A DNA stretch of 64,000 bases from the NCBI GenBank assembly GCA_030847615.1, contig JAUMIR010000004.1, forward strand, positions 85,963,001-86,027,000. The letters are read 5' to 3'. Positions 21,216 through 32,705 of the stretch are shown in pieces. Origin of the DNA: Gambelia wislizenii. Taxonomy: Eukaryota > Chordata > Lepidosauria > Squamata > Crotaphytidae. Made by a program: the position numbers and the translations under genes. Position 1 is the first letter of the stretch, and every line of letters starts with the position of its first letter. Below the pieces are notes generated by a model, which was not told the origin of the DNA, did not search any database, and saw only the letters and a list, made by a program, of their open reading frames with translations.

Positions 21216-22910
21216 TAAACCCCTGAGGCTTATGGAAGTTTTAGTCCATATCTTCTCCAAATCTCCATTCAGCCCCTGATAGGGTATTTTCCTAGAAAAC
21301 CTTCTGTCTCCTGTCCAATTAGCTAATTAGCATAGGAATAGAGACACCATTTTAAAAAAGAAAAAGAACAGCACTAGTCAGAGAGTCACAGTAGGATCCA
21401 TTGTCAACCCTTTTGTTTTGGCAGGACCCCTGTGCCCTTGAACTGCGGGACAGACAAGAATGGTAACAGGTTCATCAGCTAGTAAAACAGAGCTGAGGAG
21501 TTTGGTAAGAATTAAAGTGTGGCATCTGTTAAACAGAACATGCTACCATTTCTGGCAGGTCTGGCAAGGGAAAAAGACTGTGTGTGGCCAGAATTATGGT
21601 CAGAACCTGGAAAAATTTCTTTTGGGGGACTTTAGCTTTCACAATTATCCTAGCCAGCATGGATTCTATAGTCCTCCAAAGTCAATAGAGGCTCACCCTC
21701 AGCCTGAAGTGGAATAAATTGATGGGGTTCTGTTTGCTCTCCCAGGGGTTTAGCATTATACAGGTTGGTTGAAAGCATTTATGTATTGCCTCTCAGCCTA
21801 GCAGAGCTTCCAAGGTTATGCACAATGGATAAAACTGTTTAAAGCAATATATAGATGAAAACTTTTAAAAACAAACTAAACATACTCCTTAAAAATAATT
21901 TGAACTGAAACAGCTTAAAAAACCAGAACAGTTTCAAGAACAAAAATGTTCCCCTGTTTTATTTTTCCATCCACCCATCCCTTCCCCATGATCCCCACCA
22001 ATGGCTGCTCCTTGTGAGCACACTAACTTGCTGTGCTGAATGTACTACAGCTGAGCCAAGAAGTGTGGGTGGGTGAACCTTTTTCTGCCCATATCCTCCA
22101 TCTGTCTCTTCCCAGTACACAATCCTGGGGGCTTCATCATACACTGCTAGTGTAATCAGGGCCTGTGGGCTGGGTGCTCAATCTCTTCCCCATCAGGGTA
22201 ATTAATGGGCTTCAAGGCTCACTTTCTACTGCTGACTTAATTGCTACAAGCTGCAAACACCAGGGAGACACAGGCAACAAGCAATAGATTAAGCAGCATT
22301 CAGCAGCAAATCACTAGCTTGCTGTGGCTCTGGTCCCTAGAGTTTTGTTGTGCTGACAGGAAATCTCCCATGCCCACCACCCAGCCCTATGGGCCATGCC
22401 TTAGCACTGGCTCATCCCAGTTTATCCCACTAAACTGAGCCTTTTTGGCATGCATGGAGGGAATGTACTTTCTGGAGTATGATGGTACCATCTGTAAAGC
22501 AATGGGCATGAGTATTCTGAGGCAAACCTGGGCAAACAAACCTGTCACAGCGGTGGAAGAAGAGCAGCCTGGAGAATTTTCCATTTTCTCACCCCTGCAG
22601 TCTGGAGACAGGGTGTTCTGCTCCTTCTGGCAGCATCAAGAATCCTAGGCAGGCAGAGCTGATATGATCACTGTCCGGCAGTAATAAATCCAGATGATTG
22701 TCAGAATGTCCGAAGTGTCTCTAAATGGATTTGCAAGCTAAATAAGGCAATAGCCCACTCCCTGATGGGTGAGACAGGATGGGGAGGGCATTGCTTTATA
22801 ACTTGACAAATAAGTTGGATTTGAGCAAGGAGGCTTTAGCTTCATTCCAAGGCACCACAAGGGGAGCAGGGGAGCTTTACATGCAGAATGGGGAAACTTT
22901 GGCACTCTAG
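21216..22910. other. Unique-looking sequence, no gene recognised
   Basis: Contains only a short CATCCCTTCCCCATGA block shared with 19470. The open frames are short and without domains. Confidence 0.45.
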
Positions 22911-23128
22911 GAGAGATTCTACACTACACCACTAAAGCAGTTCAATCCCACTTTAACTACCATGACTCTATCCTGAAGAACCCTGGGATTTGTAATTTGA
23001 TGAGGTAGTTAGAATTCTCTGTGAGATATCTCTAGTGTGGTAAAATCAGGAAAGTGGAGCTATAATCCCCAGGTTTACATAGGATGGAATCATGACAGTC
23101 AAAGTGGTATGAAACTGCTGTCACTCTC
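22911..23128. mobile_element. Foldback MITE, CACTACACC subtype, degraded
   Basis: Ends GAGAGATTCTACACTACACC and TGCTGTCACTCTC are inverted. TAG (left) and TAA (right) would be a 3-bp TSD with one change. Inner blocks: CACTTTAACTACCATGACTC, CCTGGGATTTGTAATTTGAT and, on the other arm, CAGTCAAAGTGGTATGAAAC. Confidence 0.72.
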
Positions 23129-23131
23129 TAA

Positions 23132-24892
23132 TGGAGATGCATTCCAGATGTGGATGAATGGTCACTGTCATTCAGAGTGTGGAAAATGTAGATGTCTTTA
23201 GAAGTGACAGAAGTTTTAATTTCTGTTCTGATTAATTTCTGTTCTGGAGGGGGGGGACAACAACTCCCAGAATCCCCTCTTGTGGCTGTACTCTTTAATA
23301 AGATAACATTTCCAAGCTCTGTTTCCATCATACCTCACCGCTGGAAATTCTGTCTGAGGATAATGGGAACTGGAGTTCAACAACACAGGAATGGCATAGG
23401 ATCCCAATACCTGCTTGGTAACCTTCCTGCCATGTGAGTGTATAGGATTTCATAGGACTTCTGAGCATACTCAGCAAGTGCAAGATGCTCCTGGTCAGCA
23501 TCACTACCACGTAGCAAACCAATCACCAGGACAAAACCGAGATGCTCCAGTCTTACAGTGTGGTACAGTACAACAGGCTAGAGAAGGGACTTGCAACCCA
23601 TCTAAGTTTGATGAGAACAAAAATTGCCAGCCCCCAGCTGTAAGCTCAATTGGCAAGCAGTCCTCAGGTTCCCAGATGCTCACTCCAGCTTGGTAAATGT
23701 GCCAGCATGCACCACTGTGAGCCCTAATGGATAGACTAAATGGAAACTTGCCTGTCTGGGACAAATTGCAAATCGCATTATGGGACCATGTCCAGATCTC
23801 TTGCATTCTAATCGTTCCCCAGCTCAATTAGACACTGACATAGACACATGGCCGTAGCAGTCCCCAAGCGAAGGCTTAAACAGTTGGAGGCTGCTGCTGG
23901 CTAATTTGCATGGATGAGACCACAAGAGGAGGGTGGAGCTCCCAGCTGTGCAACCAAAGGGTGGGAGGGCTTTCAAGCTGTCAAGCCACACCTATAATTA
24001 GTACCCAGGACAAAAAGCATTGGCACAATGCACATACATAGCACTTGTGGCAAACAGGATCAGGATTATGGCAATAATTACCAGCATGGATATGAAAATT
24101 CTGAGCACCAAGAGATGCTCTGTATGATCTGGTGTATGAAATTAATGTAGAAAACTGTGAAATAGAATTTCCATAACACAAAGCTACATAACAACGTCTC
24201 ACATCATTGAATTTCAGAGGGGATCTCTGAAGCCAAAAAGAAAAAGAAAAAACTGACAGTGTGGAGGAGAATATTAATTGGACTGTATAAGTCATGGGGA
24301 AACCAGCATTTGTGGATGACTAAAACAGAATATTCTCAAGTCATGCCCACTGATCACAGTAGGATCATGATCAGAATAGCCAAGCACAAGAGGAAAAGAT
24401 GGACAGGATTGCATCATGAATTTATGCCAGTGAAATAATATTGTGATGTTGGCAGTCATTTTTTTTGCCTCTGTGAGACTGATGCTTGAGGCACACCATC
24501 AGTGAAGGGAAATGGGTGCTGTTGTGGGAGTAAAATTTGATGTGGCTATCTCAGGGTTTACTCTTGTCCTCTGTTCCAACACTGTGTTAAATCTATTTTC
24601 CCTAACCTGATTGTATCCCCTGAGTGGATTAGATTACATGTCCCACCATTCTCAGCCAGTGTGACCATTGTAGCTGTGTGGTTCAAAACATTTAGAGGGT
24701 GCCCCAATATTACCCAGTTGGGGAAGCTGGCGCTAAACTAACAAAATAGGCAGTGTAAGTGAAAACATTCACTCTTATGTCATGGAATCCCAACATACCA
24801 TACCAGTCCTTGCTTAGTGTATATTAACACTCTGTCACTGGAAGACAGGATTTTAGCTGAGTCAGTATGTTTTCCAGGCATAGCAAAAATAG
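23132..24892. other. Unique-looking sequence, no gene recognised
   Basis: One half-palindrome (GACAACAACTCCCAGAATCC) near 23260. Otherwise there is no shared repeat and no coding signature. Confidence 0.45.
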
Positions 24893-25108
24893 TTGTTGTT
24901 TTTGTTGTTGTGTTGTGCACCTTCATGTTGATCCCCTACTTATGGCAAGCCTATCTTAGGGTTGTCTTGGCAAGATTTATTTAGAGGAGGTATTCATTGC
25001 CCACCTCTAAGGCTGAGAAAGTATGACTTGCCCAAGGTCACCCATTAGGTTTCCATGGCAAAGCAGAGATCTTCCAGGCTCCTAGTCCAACACTCACCCC
25101 ACTGCTCA
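24893..25108 (-). mobile_element. tRNA-derived SINE (BovB-tailed type)
   Basis: Minus-strand copy. On the plus strand the tail comes first (TTGTTGTTGTGTTGTGCACC, then TATGGCAAGCCTATCTTAGG), then GTCTTGGCAAGATTTATTTA, ACTTGCCCAAGGTCACCCAT, TTTCCATGGC, and tRNA-like CTCCTAGTCCAACACTCA. The body matches other copies. The 5' tRNA part is slightly truncated. Confidence 0.85.
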
Positions 25109-25109
25109 G

Positions 25110-25318
25110 ATTACATGATATATGCACATAATCAAACTGACAAAGGGTAAAAAAATATATAGTTGAACAGACATGAGAGATAATTTTCCCAAATCATGTC
25201 AGTGAAGACATCCAGAAAAGCATTAACTAAGCAATCTTACAACTGAAGACCCAGGACAGGCTCAGACAATACTAAAGACAGGTGGAACACAAAGACAGGT
25301 ATGCCAACAATGTGAATT
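25110..25318. repeat. Dispersed repeat shared with 52935-53140
   Basis: Blocks GCACATAATCAAACTGA, ACAGACATGAGAGAT, CCAAATCATGTCAG and CAGGTATGCCAACAATGTGA occur in the same order at 52950-53140. Both copies lie beside an RTE-BovB remnant, so this may be part of the same mobile unit. Confidence 0.6.
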
Positions 25319-25344
25319 TACAGCCATATGAATTGATACCACTG

Positions 25345-25480
25345 TGTTGGTAGTAGAAGACCACCTGCAGAATCCCTAGATAAAGCCCTGCTCCAATCTC
25401 GCAGACTCAGGGCCATAGCTTCCCTGATTGAGTCTATCCACCTGTAACATGTCTTCCTCTTTTCCTCGTGGAGCACAATA
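25345..25480 (-). mobile_element. RTE-BovB LINE ORF2 C-terminal remnant
   Basis: Minus-strand translation gives HEEKRKTCYRWIDSIREAMA followed by LSLRDWSRALSRD. This matches the recalled end of RTE-BovB ORF2 (basic stretch, then RWxDSIxEAM and a RALW-like region). Short, 5'-truncated and non-functional. RTE-BovB is a hallmark of squamates. Confidence 0.7.
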
Positions 25481-25560
25481 CCAGTGCAAGTTATCAAAAG
25501 GATTCCACCCCATAAACGCAAGTAATCACTCATCATGAGGAAGGCAATAAAGGAAAGCAA

Positions 25561-26170
25561 GCACTCTCAGCCACACACTGATATTGCTAGTCATCTTTCT
25601 GACTCAGTGCTCAGAGGGTTAGAGAAAAGACAGGTGGCAGAAGAATAAACAGTAGCCAAAGACTGAGTTCCAATGGAACTCTCTGCATTGAGTGCTGCCA
25701 GTGGTATTGTCTCACTGACAACTTTATCTCTTCAAGAGGTGACTAGATAGTGGGGGTGGGAGGGAAGAATGTAGAGCTTGACTGTGGAATGGAAAAGCAC
25801 TTTGAATTTTTAAAAAGAAAAGAAAAGCAGCACTCCTCAATTACCCATTCAAGCAACCTATAATCATAGGTACTATTTGCAGCAAGTTCTACCAATTGTC
25901 CTTCACTATCCCACATTTCTCTTGTCTCTACAGGCAACAAGGCAGCAGTCCACTACTCATGGAGGCAAGGATGTTATCCCTTTTCCTCTGTAAGACAGGC
26001 AAGACATCAAACAAAGGGGAAAAGTCACAACAGATGGAGCCATGTATTTCTTGTCTGTATCAAGCTTGGCTGTCTTCATTTATAATCTGTGAGTGTAATC
26101 TATGCATTTCTAAAAACATGCATGAAAATAGGTATTTGGGTATATTGTGAATAATCTTGGAGCTATAAGC
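25561..26170. other. Unique-looking sequence, no feature recognised
   Basis: Nothing supported. Confidence 0.4.
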
Positions 26171-26636
26171 AGAGCCAGTGTGGTGTAATGGTTTAAGTGT
26201 TTGACTAGGAATGCTGCCACACTGCAGAAATAATGCACTTTGATACCGCTTTAACTGCCATGGCTCCATACTATGGAATTCTGGGATTTGGAGTTTGGTG
26301 AGATATTTAGCCTTCTCTTTCAGAGAGCTCTGGTGACACAATAAACAACAAATCCCAGGATTCCATAGGATGGAGTCATAACAATTCAAGTGGTGTCAAA
26401 CTGCATTATTTCTGCAGTGTGGCAGCAGCCTAGGACTTTGGGAGAACAGGTTTTGAATCCCCACTTAGCCCTGGAAACCTACTGGGTGACTCTGAGCTCT
26501 CTCAGTCCCAGAGGAAGGCAATGACAAACCTCCTCTGAATAAATTTTGCAAAAATAAAATGAAACATCCAAACTCCCTAGGATAGGGTCGCCATAAGTGG
26601 GAGTTGAGGCACATAACCACCACAACAAATTGGTTC
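26171..26636 (+). mobile_element. tRNA-derived SINE split by a foldback MITE
   Basis: First part GAGCCAGTGTGGTGTAATGG (A-box region) ends at GACTAG (26208). It resumes at 26434 with GACTTTGGGAGAACAGG, the B-box-like GGTTTTGAATCCC, CCTACTGGGTGACTCTGAGC, AGAGGAAGGCAATGACAAAC and the BovB-like end GGGTCGCCATAAGTGGGAGT, then ACCACCACAACA. Removing the MITE and one TAG restores a continuous SINE. Confidence 0.9.
26209..26430. mobile_element. Foldback MITE inserted in a SINE
   Basis: 222-bp element with long, nearly perfect termini: GCTGCCACACTGCAGAAATA, then ATGCA, at both ends in inverted orientation. TAG flanks both sides (26206-26208 and 26431-26433) and one TAG belongs to the SINE, so the 3-bp TSD is proven by the host repeat. 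Inner arms: GCTTTAACTGCCATGGCTCC and the inverted CATAGGATGGAGTCATAAC. Confidence 0.9.
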
Positions 26637-27967
26637 TATACCCATCTCTGTTTATAGGTTCTTTAACATACTGAATAGGTTAATAATGGTTGCTATAGAT
26701 TTTCTTTTTAGAAGACTTGATAATAGAGCCTGTTAAAAAAAATCTCTATCATTACAGTCGGTATTTGTCCACAGAACTAATCCGCCTCTTCTAGCCATCC
26801 AAAGAGCTCATTTTGATTGAAGGGTGCCATGCAATATTTGGTATAGCTAAGCCTCCCTTTCTAGATTGAGAGTATCTGCTTTTGGAAACGTGAATTTCTT
26901 AATGTCTGCAATAAAGATTTCCTAATTTTTTTTGCCAATGTTATTTTTCTTTTTAGGAGGTTTTAGTGCTCTTACTTGAAATATTAATAACAATCTTGGA
27001 AGAACATGACCTTTAACTGCTATTTTGGAATACTGGAAATGTGGCTGAACCTCATCTCCCCATCTTTTGAATCTACCTCCAAACCCTCACCTCCATCCAC
27101 CTCTTTGCCTTCTTCCTTCCAAACTCTCTCTCTCCTCTTTCCTTCTCTGCTTTCCTGACTTGCTGCTCTGGAAGCCACAGGATGGAGAACAGGATGAAGG
27201 TCTATCTTTCCCTTCTCTTTGGTGTCTTGCAAGCCAGGTAACCAGGTGTCTGACAGAGAGGGAGGGCTTAATTCCTTCACCAGTTCACATTAAAACGAAG
27301 CCAGATTCTGGAGCTGTGATGTTCCTATCTGAGGTGAGAATTAGGAGCGGCTGAAAATTGTATTTCTGAGGCAGGGATTGTGAAATTCAACAACATCACT
27401 AATGCCTTCTTTGGTGGTCTTTCAGCTTTATTACTGAATATACAGTACTTGCCATCTGTGCAGCTGATGTTTTCCCAGTACGCTCATGCTAAATTTGCAA
27501 TCAGATTATTATAATGCAACAAGAACAACTTTTAGGATTTTGCTGTCCTGTAACAAACTCTTTGTCCAGACAGCTTTCACCTCTGCCGTTACCTCTGCTG
27601 TGACTATAATGAAACCAGACACAGGCAACTAACTCTAGAAGAGACTATTTAGAACACTACAGCAATAATGGAAATAAAGGCTCCTGTTTTGGCACTATTT
27701 GGATTTTAATGAAGTTCTTTATCCTTTGCCAGCAGTTTCAGGTGCAAATAGACATGTTGCAGGAGGAGATTTGTGATTAGAATCTCTGTGTTTTAATTTT
27801 TTTTTTAATTAAAAGTAGCCGTAGGGTACACTGAACTAGGATCAGGAATGTGGAGCTGTTGAGCAAAGAGGTGGTTAACTGTTTTTGCCTCCACCAGTTA
27901 AACTCTTGATTCAGTATTTGCCCCATCAGTGGCTAGAACTGGCACTGCAGCGGAAAACTTTTAGATA
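26637..27967. other. Unique-looking sequence, no gene recognised
   Basis: Pyrimidine-rich (CT) stretch at about 27080-27160. Some non-repetitive sequence near 27.4-27.8 kb could be conserved non-coding DNA, but nothing here shows that. Confidence 0.4.
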
Positions 27968-28218
27968 TAGTAGGACCCTCTTATCCGCTGGGAATTGGTT
28001 CTGGGGGGTCATGGATACTGAAAACCTTGGATAATAGCAAACACCATTGAAAATAATGGGACCTCTAGTTTAAAATACCACAGAGTTGCCTTGGAGGACC
28101 TAGAAAATGGCTAGAGAGGACACATTTTCTAGAAGACCCTATGGTAGGTGTGCTGTTTTGTGTCCTGTGGATATTTGAATCAGTGGATAATGAATCAGTG
28201 GATACAGGGGTCCTACTG
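27968..28218. mobile_element. Tigger/pogo-like MITE 1
   Basis: Left end (CA mutated to TA) GTAGGACCCTCTTATCC and right end GGATACAGGGGTCCTACTG are inverted. TA flanks each end (27966-27967 and 28219-28220), as expected for Tc1/mariner-pogo elements. Inner sequence GGTTCTGGGGGGTCATGGAT and TATTTGAATCAGTGGATAAT is typical of this MITE type. Non-coding. Confidence 0.75.
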
Positions 28219-28220
28219 TA

Positions 28221-28412
28221 CTGTATGGTTATGCATTTTCCTCCAGGGGATAAATAGTAACTTGAGACAGGAGTACAGGTGGGAAGGGAAAAGGTACAAG
28301 GTAAAGGGTCAAATCCTGTCCTCCCCCCCCCTCTCTCTCCCTCACACACACAGGGTGGCCATTAATAATTTTTCAAACTACTGGAGACAGTGATCACAGA
28401 TCTCTTTGTGTG
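28221..28412. other. Short unassigned spacer
   Basis: C-run and CACACA tract near 28320-28350; no feature. Confidence 0.35.
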
Positions 28413-28429
28413 ACACCTGGTTTCATCTT
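28413..28429. repeat. Target-site duplication, left copy (L1)
   Basis: ACACCTGGTTTCATCTT recurs at 29487-29503 with a single G/A change, and these two copies exactly bracket the L1. Confidence 0.9.
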
Positions 28430-29486
28430 TTTTTTCTTAAATATTTTTATTATAGTTTCAAACATAACCATGCATACATACATACAAACAAACATGAGAA
28501 GAAAACAACAACAACATATCTTATGAATATTATACACAGTATTACGCCTGATTCTTACCCCTCCCCTCCCTCCCTATTCCTCCCTCCTTCTCTTAACATA
28601 TAACATTTAATATATAAACACCATCTTTTAGTTCATTAGTTTGTTAAATTAAACTGTTCCACTTCACATATGTAAAGATATCAGCTGTAACTAATTTACA
28701 ATTAATCTTCCTTTTCTAAATCTTAGTAGAACAAAAGAAGGAAGAAGCCAGCAGATAATTTCTAGTTATTTTCTTCTTCTCCAAGTTATTATTTTTCATC
28801 CTACAAGTTTTCTGTGAATAAATAATACATCTTCCTTTTTATTCTTTAAATCCCATCAAGCTTATGTACCCATATTTATTACTTATATAATTTTGAAGCT
28901 TTTCCCAATCTTTTATGAATTTAATATTGGCTTTCCCATCTAACATCCATTTCAGCAATTACTGTTATTTTTTTCCATCCATTCATCCTCAGACGGCATT
29001 ACACATGATTTCCAATATTTAGCAAGAAGGAGCCTGGCAGCAGATACCATATGCCAACTATGTTTCTCTATTATCTTTTTCAAAATGGAAAATCTCCAAC
29101 AGAAAAAAATTCTGGCTTAAATTCAATTTTTATCTGGATAATTTTTTGCATTCTAGATCTTATCATAAGCCAGAAGTTTCTCATTACTGGACAGTCCCAC
29201 CACATGTGTAAGAAGCTACCAATTACTTTCTCACATTTCCAGCACTTATTATTAGTATTTTTTGTAAATCTTAGCAAGTTTAATGGGTGAGAGATGCCAT
29301 CTGTAAATCAACTTTTTTAAAAAATTAAGTTGTTAGACCTTGTATTGCTTTTATTATTTTTCCATAATTTTTCCCAATCGTCCATCTGTATATTCTGTTT
29401 GTAATCTTTCACCCATTTTAGCATACATTCTTTAATTGTTTCACCTACTAAATTAATTTTTAGTAGCATCTTATATAGATTCCCAA
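28430..29486 (-). mobile_element. L1 LINE, 5'-truncated 3' end
   Basis: 1057-bp minus-strand insertion. The A-rich tail appears as T-rich sequence at 28430-28450. On the minus strand the ORF2 C-terminus reads ETIKECMLKWVKDYKQNIQM, then RFTKNTNNKCWKCEKVIGSF, LHMWWDCPVMRNFWLMIRSR. The CWKC...H-WW-CP...FW motif is the cysteine-rich C-terminal domain of L1 ORF2. Frameshifts interrupt it and no endonuclease or RT is present. A 17-bp TSD frames the insertion, as expected for target-primed reverse transcription by L1. Confidence 0.93.
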
Positions 29487-29503
29487 ACACCTAGTTTCAT
29501 CTT
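29487..29503. repeat. Target-site duplication, right copy (L1)
   Basis: ACACCTAGTTTCATCTT matches 28413-28429 at 16 of 17 positions. Confidence 0.9.
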
Positions 29504-29679
29504 GAGAATCCAGCATTGTCCCCCCCAGGTATCAGTCCAGGAGAAGGGGAGGAGGGAGTAGACCGTAGTTTTACCTCTTCCAGCTCATCTTGATCCTGCC
29601 TGACCAGTGTACACCTTTTATAATTTTTTAAAAAATTAATTTTGAGTTGCTCACACTCTACTGTGGTCTAAAGCTGGTC

Positions 29680-29803
29680 TAGGGAACCCACGGCCCTCCA
29701 GATGTTTTTGGACTTCTATAATTCCTAGCATGGGGCCAGTGAGGAATGATGAGACCTGTAGCCCACCAACATGTGGAGGGGACCACTTGCTCACCCTCTG
29801 GCC
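29680..29803. mobile_element. Short palindromic hAT-like MITE
   Basis: The left end CTAGGGAACCCACGGCCCTC with CAGATGTTTTTGGACTTCT is mirrored by CCCACCAACATGTGGAGGGG and ACCACTTGCTCACCCTCTGG. It resembles the CAGGGGTGGGCAAC...GGCCC ends of the hAT-type family. TSD not resolved. Confidence 0.6.
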
Positions 29804-30338
29804 CCTCAAGTGAAGTTGTCCTTTAAGCCCCTTTTAGGACACTTGGGGAGGGGGAATCTGTACTAAGATCACCTCCCCTCTCAGTTCTTGTAGCTCTTGG
29901 CAGTCAAGCCACTCTTCATCTTACTGAGCTGGATGAATGCAAGTGATGGTGACTCATCCCTGCGTATGCCGTGGGCTCGAGACGCTTTGTGTTTTGATTG
30001 TTCCTTGAATTACTAGTGAATATTTTATTGTAAGGATCAGGAAACTGTCACATTTCTATTATCACTCTCTATTCATTTCCTTGGCATCCTTGGCAAAGCT
30101 TCTGAGCCCATCAAAGAATGACAAATGACATTAAGTATAGGGATCACTTCACTGCACCCACTGCTGAAATTAAATCCTTTGGGTGTGGGATGTAGCAGCC
30201 ACAGAACTCCACTGGCTCCTTGGTGCTTCCTAGACCTGTTTCACACACAGAACACATTTTATATGTGGAACTCACTTTTGTATTGCAAAATGCATTGATA
30301 CAACCTTATGAATGACATACAGTGTTCAAGTCAGGCTT

Positions 30339-30373
<35 letters not shown>

Positions 30374-31650
30374 TTTATGATCTAAAAGAAGAGCTTTGAA
30401 AAATTAACTTGTTTGGACTACATCTCCCATAATCCTTGGCAGATTCCATAAATTCTAACCAAAGTACAGTACATAACTTTTCAAGCAATGTATGTGCCTA
30501 TTCCTTGTCCCCCTTCTCAGCTGTCCAATTCCAGCCAAAATTATCACATTGTTCTGAGCTTCTTCTTTCTAATAAAAACCAAACCTTTCAAATATCTTGA
30601 TTGTGTTATCTTTCCTTCACCCTCTTTTTTCTTGCACACTGTAAAATTTACTCTATGCATATCAATGGTAACTGAAACCTCTGGGATAAACCTCAAAAGT
30701 GGATGAGGAGGTTGCCTATCAGGTTGATGGATTTAGCCCTCTCTCTTTGACAATTATCTGGTGAGGGTGGCACCAAAAGTATAATTATTGGTCACAGATC
30801 ACACAACTGTTAAATTATCTGGCCTGAGGCAAATAAAGAAATGAGTTGCTGATTTGTCTCTTCTGTACTTTCCTCCTAAAAGCCTTGGGTCTTATGCAAA
30901 TCCTATGCTGTCAGCTATTAGCTTGCACTGTTGTTTCTCCCAGGCAACCAAAGTCTGAGAGGGAGGAGAGATGGATGAAAAGGGGACAGAGAGCTGGCAC
31001 AGGGGCATGCCCCTGGTATGCTTCTGTGGCTTCTACCTCCTTCCGTAATGTATTGATAAATCATCAAGAGAAACATTAGAGCCTTCTTTTCTTTGCTTGT
31101 GGGTTGGAAAGGAATGAAGGGGGAAAGAAAAGAATGAGAAATGGTGGTAGTGATGAGAAAGAGTTTGGGAATTGGCTGCAATGAACAAAGGTAGGAGTGA
31201 AAGAGGAAGCCAGGAGTGGGCTTCCGTCTGTGGAAGCAAAGGACCATGCATTTTAAGTCTTTATAATGAAAATTCTATGTATGCATATATACTTGGTAGC
31301 AAATGGCAATATGATCATAAATGCTTTGAAATATACAGTGTGTGGGAAGGGAAGTGATGGCAGTTTGTCACTAGTAGGCTTTGAATATAAGAAACAGCAC
31401 TACACACAGATAACTTCACTAACAGTCATTTATTTAAAGAAAAACCCTAGAATATGTAATTATAAGAAACACAAATCTTAATTGAACAGGCATTGGATTG
31501 TTATGGGCCTTTGAGGGCAGGTTTTATACCGTCTAGCCCTATTACCTTTCTTTCCCTTCTTTTCAGTAGGACTGCTAACAATGAGGCCTTCTGGGTTTGC
31601 CGCTTAAACAGGCAGTATACAACATTAGGCTCAGAGGTAGTTTTCTTCCC
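29804..31650. other. Unique-looking sequence with one microsatellite
   Basis: Apart from the (TG)n at 30341-30372 and a half-palindrome near 30398-30440 (AAAAATTAACTTGTTTGGAC, TACATCTCCCATAATCC), nothing is recognised over about 1.8 kb. Confidence 0.45.
30341..30372. repeat. (TG)n microsatellite
   Basis: Sixteen uninterrupted TG units. Confidence 0.95.
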
Positions 31651-31654
31651 CTCA

Positions 31655-31805
31655 GTCAGTGGCAACTGATGGCCCTTATGCTACAGGTGGTGAATCTTCA
31701 AAATAGATTGATTTCATGTGATGTCCCATTTAACATTTGGGCTAAAGGTGGGAGTGGCTTCACCACCTCATTGACATGGGAACAACTAGCCACTAGCAGC
31801 TTCAG
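31655..31805. repeat. Possible degraded AAGGTGCTGAACC-family foldback
   Basis: GGTGGTGAATC, TTTGGGCTAAAGG, CACCTCATTGACATGGGAAC and CTAGCCACTAGC keep the order of the right arm of the 17.1- and 19.5-kb copies. Decay is heavy, so confidence is low. Confidence 0.35.
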
Positions 31806-32238
31806 TACTGAAAAAAGTTTTGTGGGCTGTCTTGATGACGCTCCCATTATGTCGCATACTTTAGAGCTGGCTCCTGCACACAAATTGTGGGAATGAGGCC
31901 AGGTCCAAGTTAAGCCCTGGTCCACAAAATAAGTGTCACTGGATTTTTTTTCTTTTTAAAAACATACAGCATTTGTGCTGCCTTTTCAAGGCTCCAGGTG
32001 GCTTTGAATAAACGCAGATTAAAACAAATTAAAATGTATATTAATACATTGTGTTCTTATTTGTTTTTGTTTTTAAAAATTGTTTAGCAAGACCAAAATC
32101 CAGAAAAAAAGATAAGGCCTTACAAGCCCTCCTAAAAGCCAACAAAGAAGAAGTATGCATCGTACACCCTCAGGACCCTGGAGGCAAAGATCATATATAG
32201 TATTTCCAACCATGACAGTCAACCTCTCCTCCCACCCC

Positions 32239-32241
<3 letters not shown>
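31806..32241. other. Unassigned sequence
   Basis: No feature recognised. Confidence 0.35.

Positions 32242-32275
<34 letters not shown>
32242..32275. repeat. (CA)n microsatellite
   Basis: Seventeen AC units. Confidence 0.95.
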
Positions 32276-32277
<2 letters not shown>

Positions 32278-32336
32278 CATAGTAAAATGAAGCAGAGACT
32301 GATTAGATCAACTGGGCTTGATAGAGGGAAAGTCAG

Positions 32337-32440
32337 ACTCTGAGATATATGAGACCCAGGCCAAGAAATGTTTTAACAGTTAACACCAACACTTTGAATT
32401 GGGCATAGAAGCACACTGGCAGCCAGTTGATACAATGGGA
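32337..32440 (-). mobile_element. L2 LINE ORF2 C-terminal remnant
   Basis: Minus-strand translation gives INWLPVCFYAQFKVLVLTVK, then TFLGLGLIYLR. This matches LHWLPISFRAQYKVLVLTFK ALHGLGPSYL in the L2 copy at 18.5 kb. Only about 100 bp is left. Confidence 0.75.
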
Positions 32441-32579
32441 GTTGAAGATACATACTACAATACTTCCCTTGCTTCTGGGAAGATAAAAATCACCTCCTAT
32501 GTGATGCATGGAGATCAATTTTAACAGTATGTGTGTGGGGAATAAACTTCCTCCAAGACTTGACCATTATGTCAATGAT

Positions 32580-32705
32580 AGTCAGCCTGATGCCCTCCAG
32601 GTATTTCAGATTACAACCCACCTCCCCACTCAGTTTGCATGGACAGTAGTTAGGATTATATGAGAGTTGAGGTCCAAAACATCTGGAGGGCATATGTTTC
32701 AGTTT
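32580..32705. mobile_element. Short palindromic hAT-like MITE, degraded
   Basis: GATGCCCTCCAGGTATTTCA and its inverted counterpart AAAACATCTGGAGGGCATAT enclose a GGACAGTAGTTAGGATTATA centre. It is similar to the arms at 29.7 and 52.7 kb. Confidence 0.5.

Noticed and set aside
26637..27967. Possible conserved non-coding element or enhancer
   Set aside because: Cannot be judged without cross-species alignment; no motif cluster convincing enough to call.
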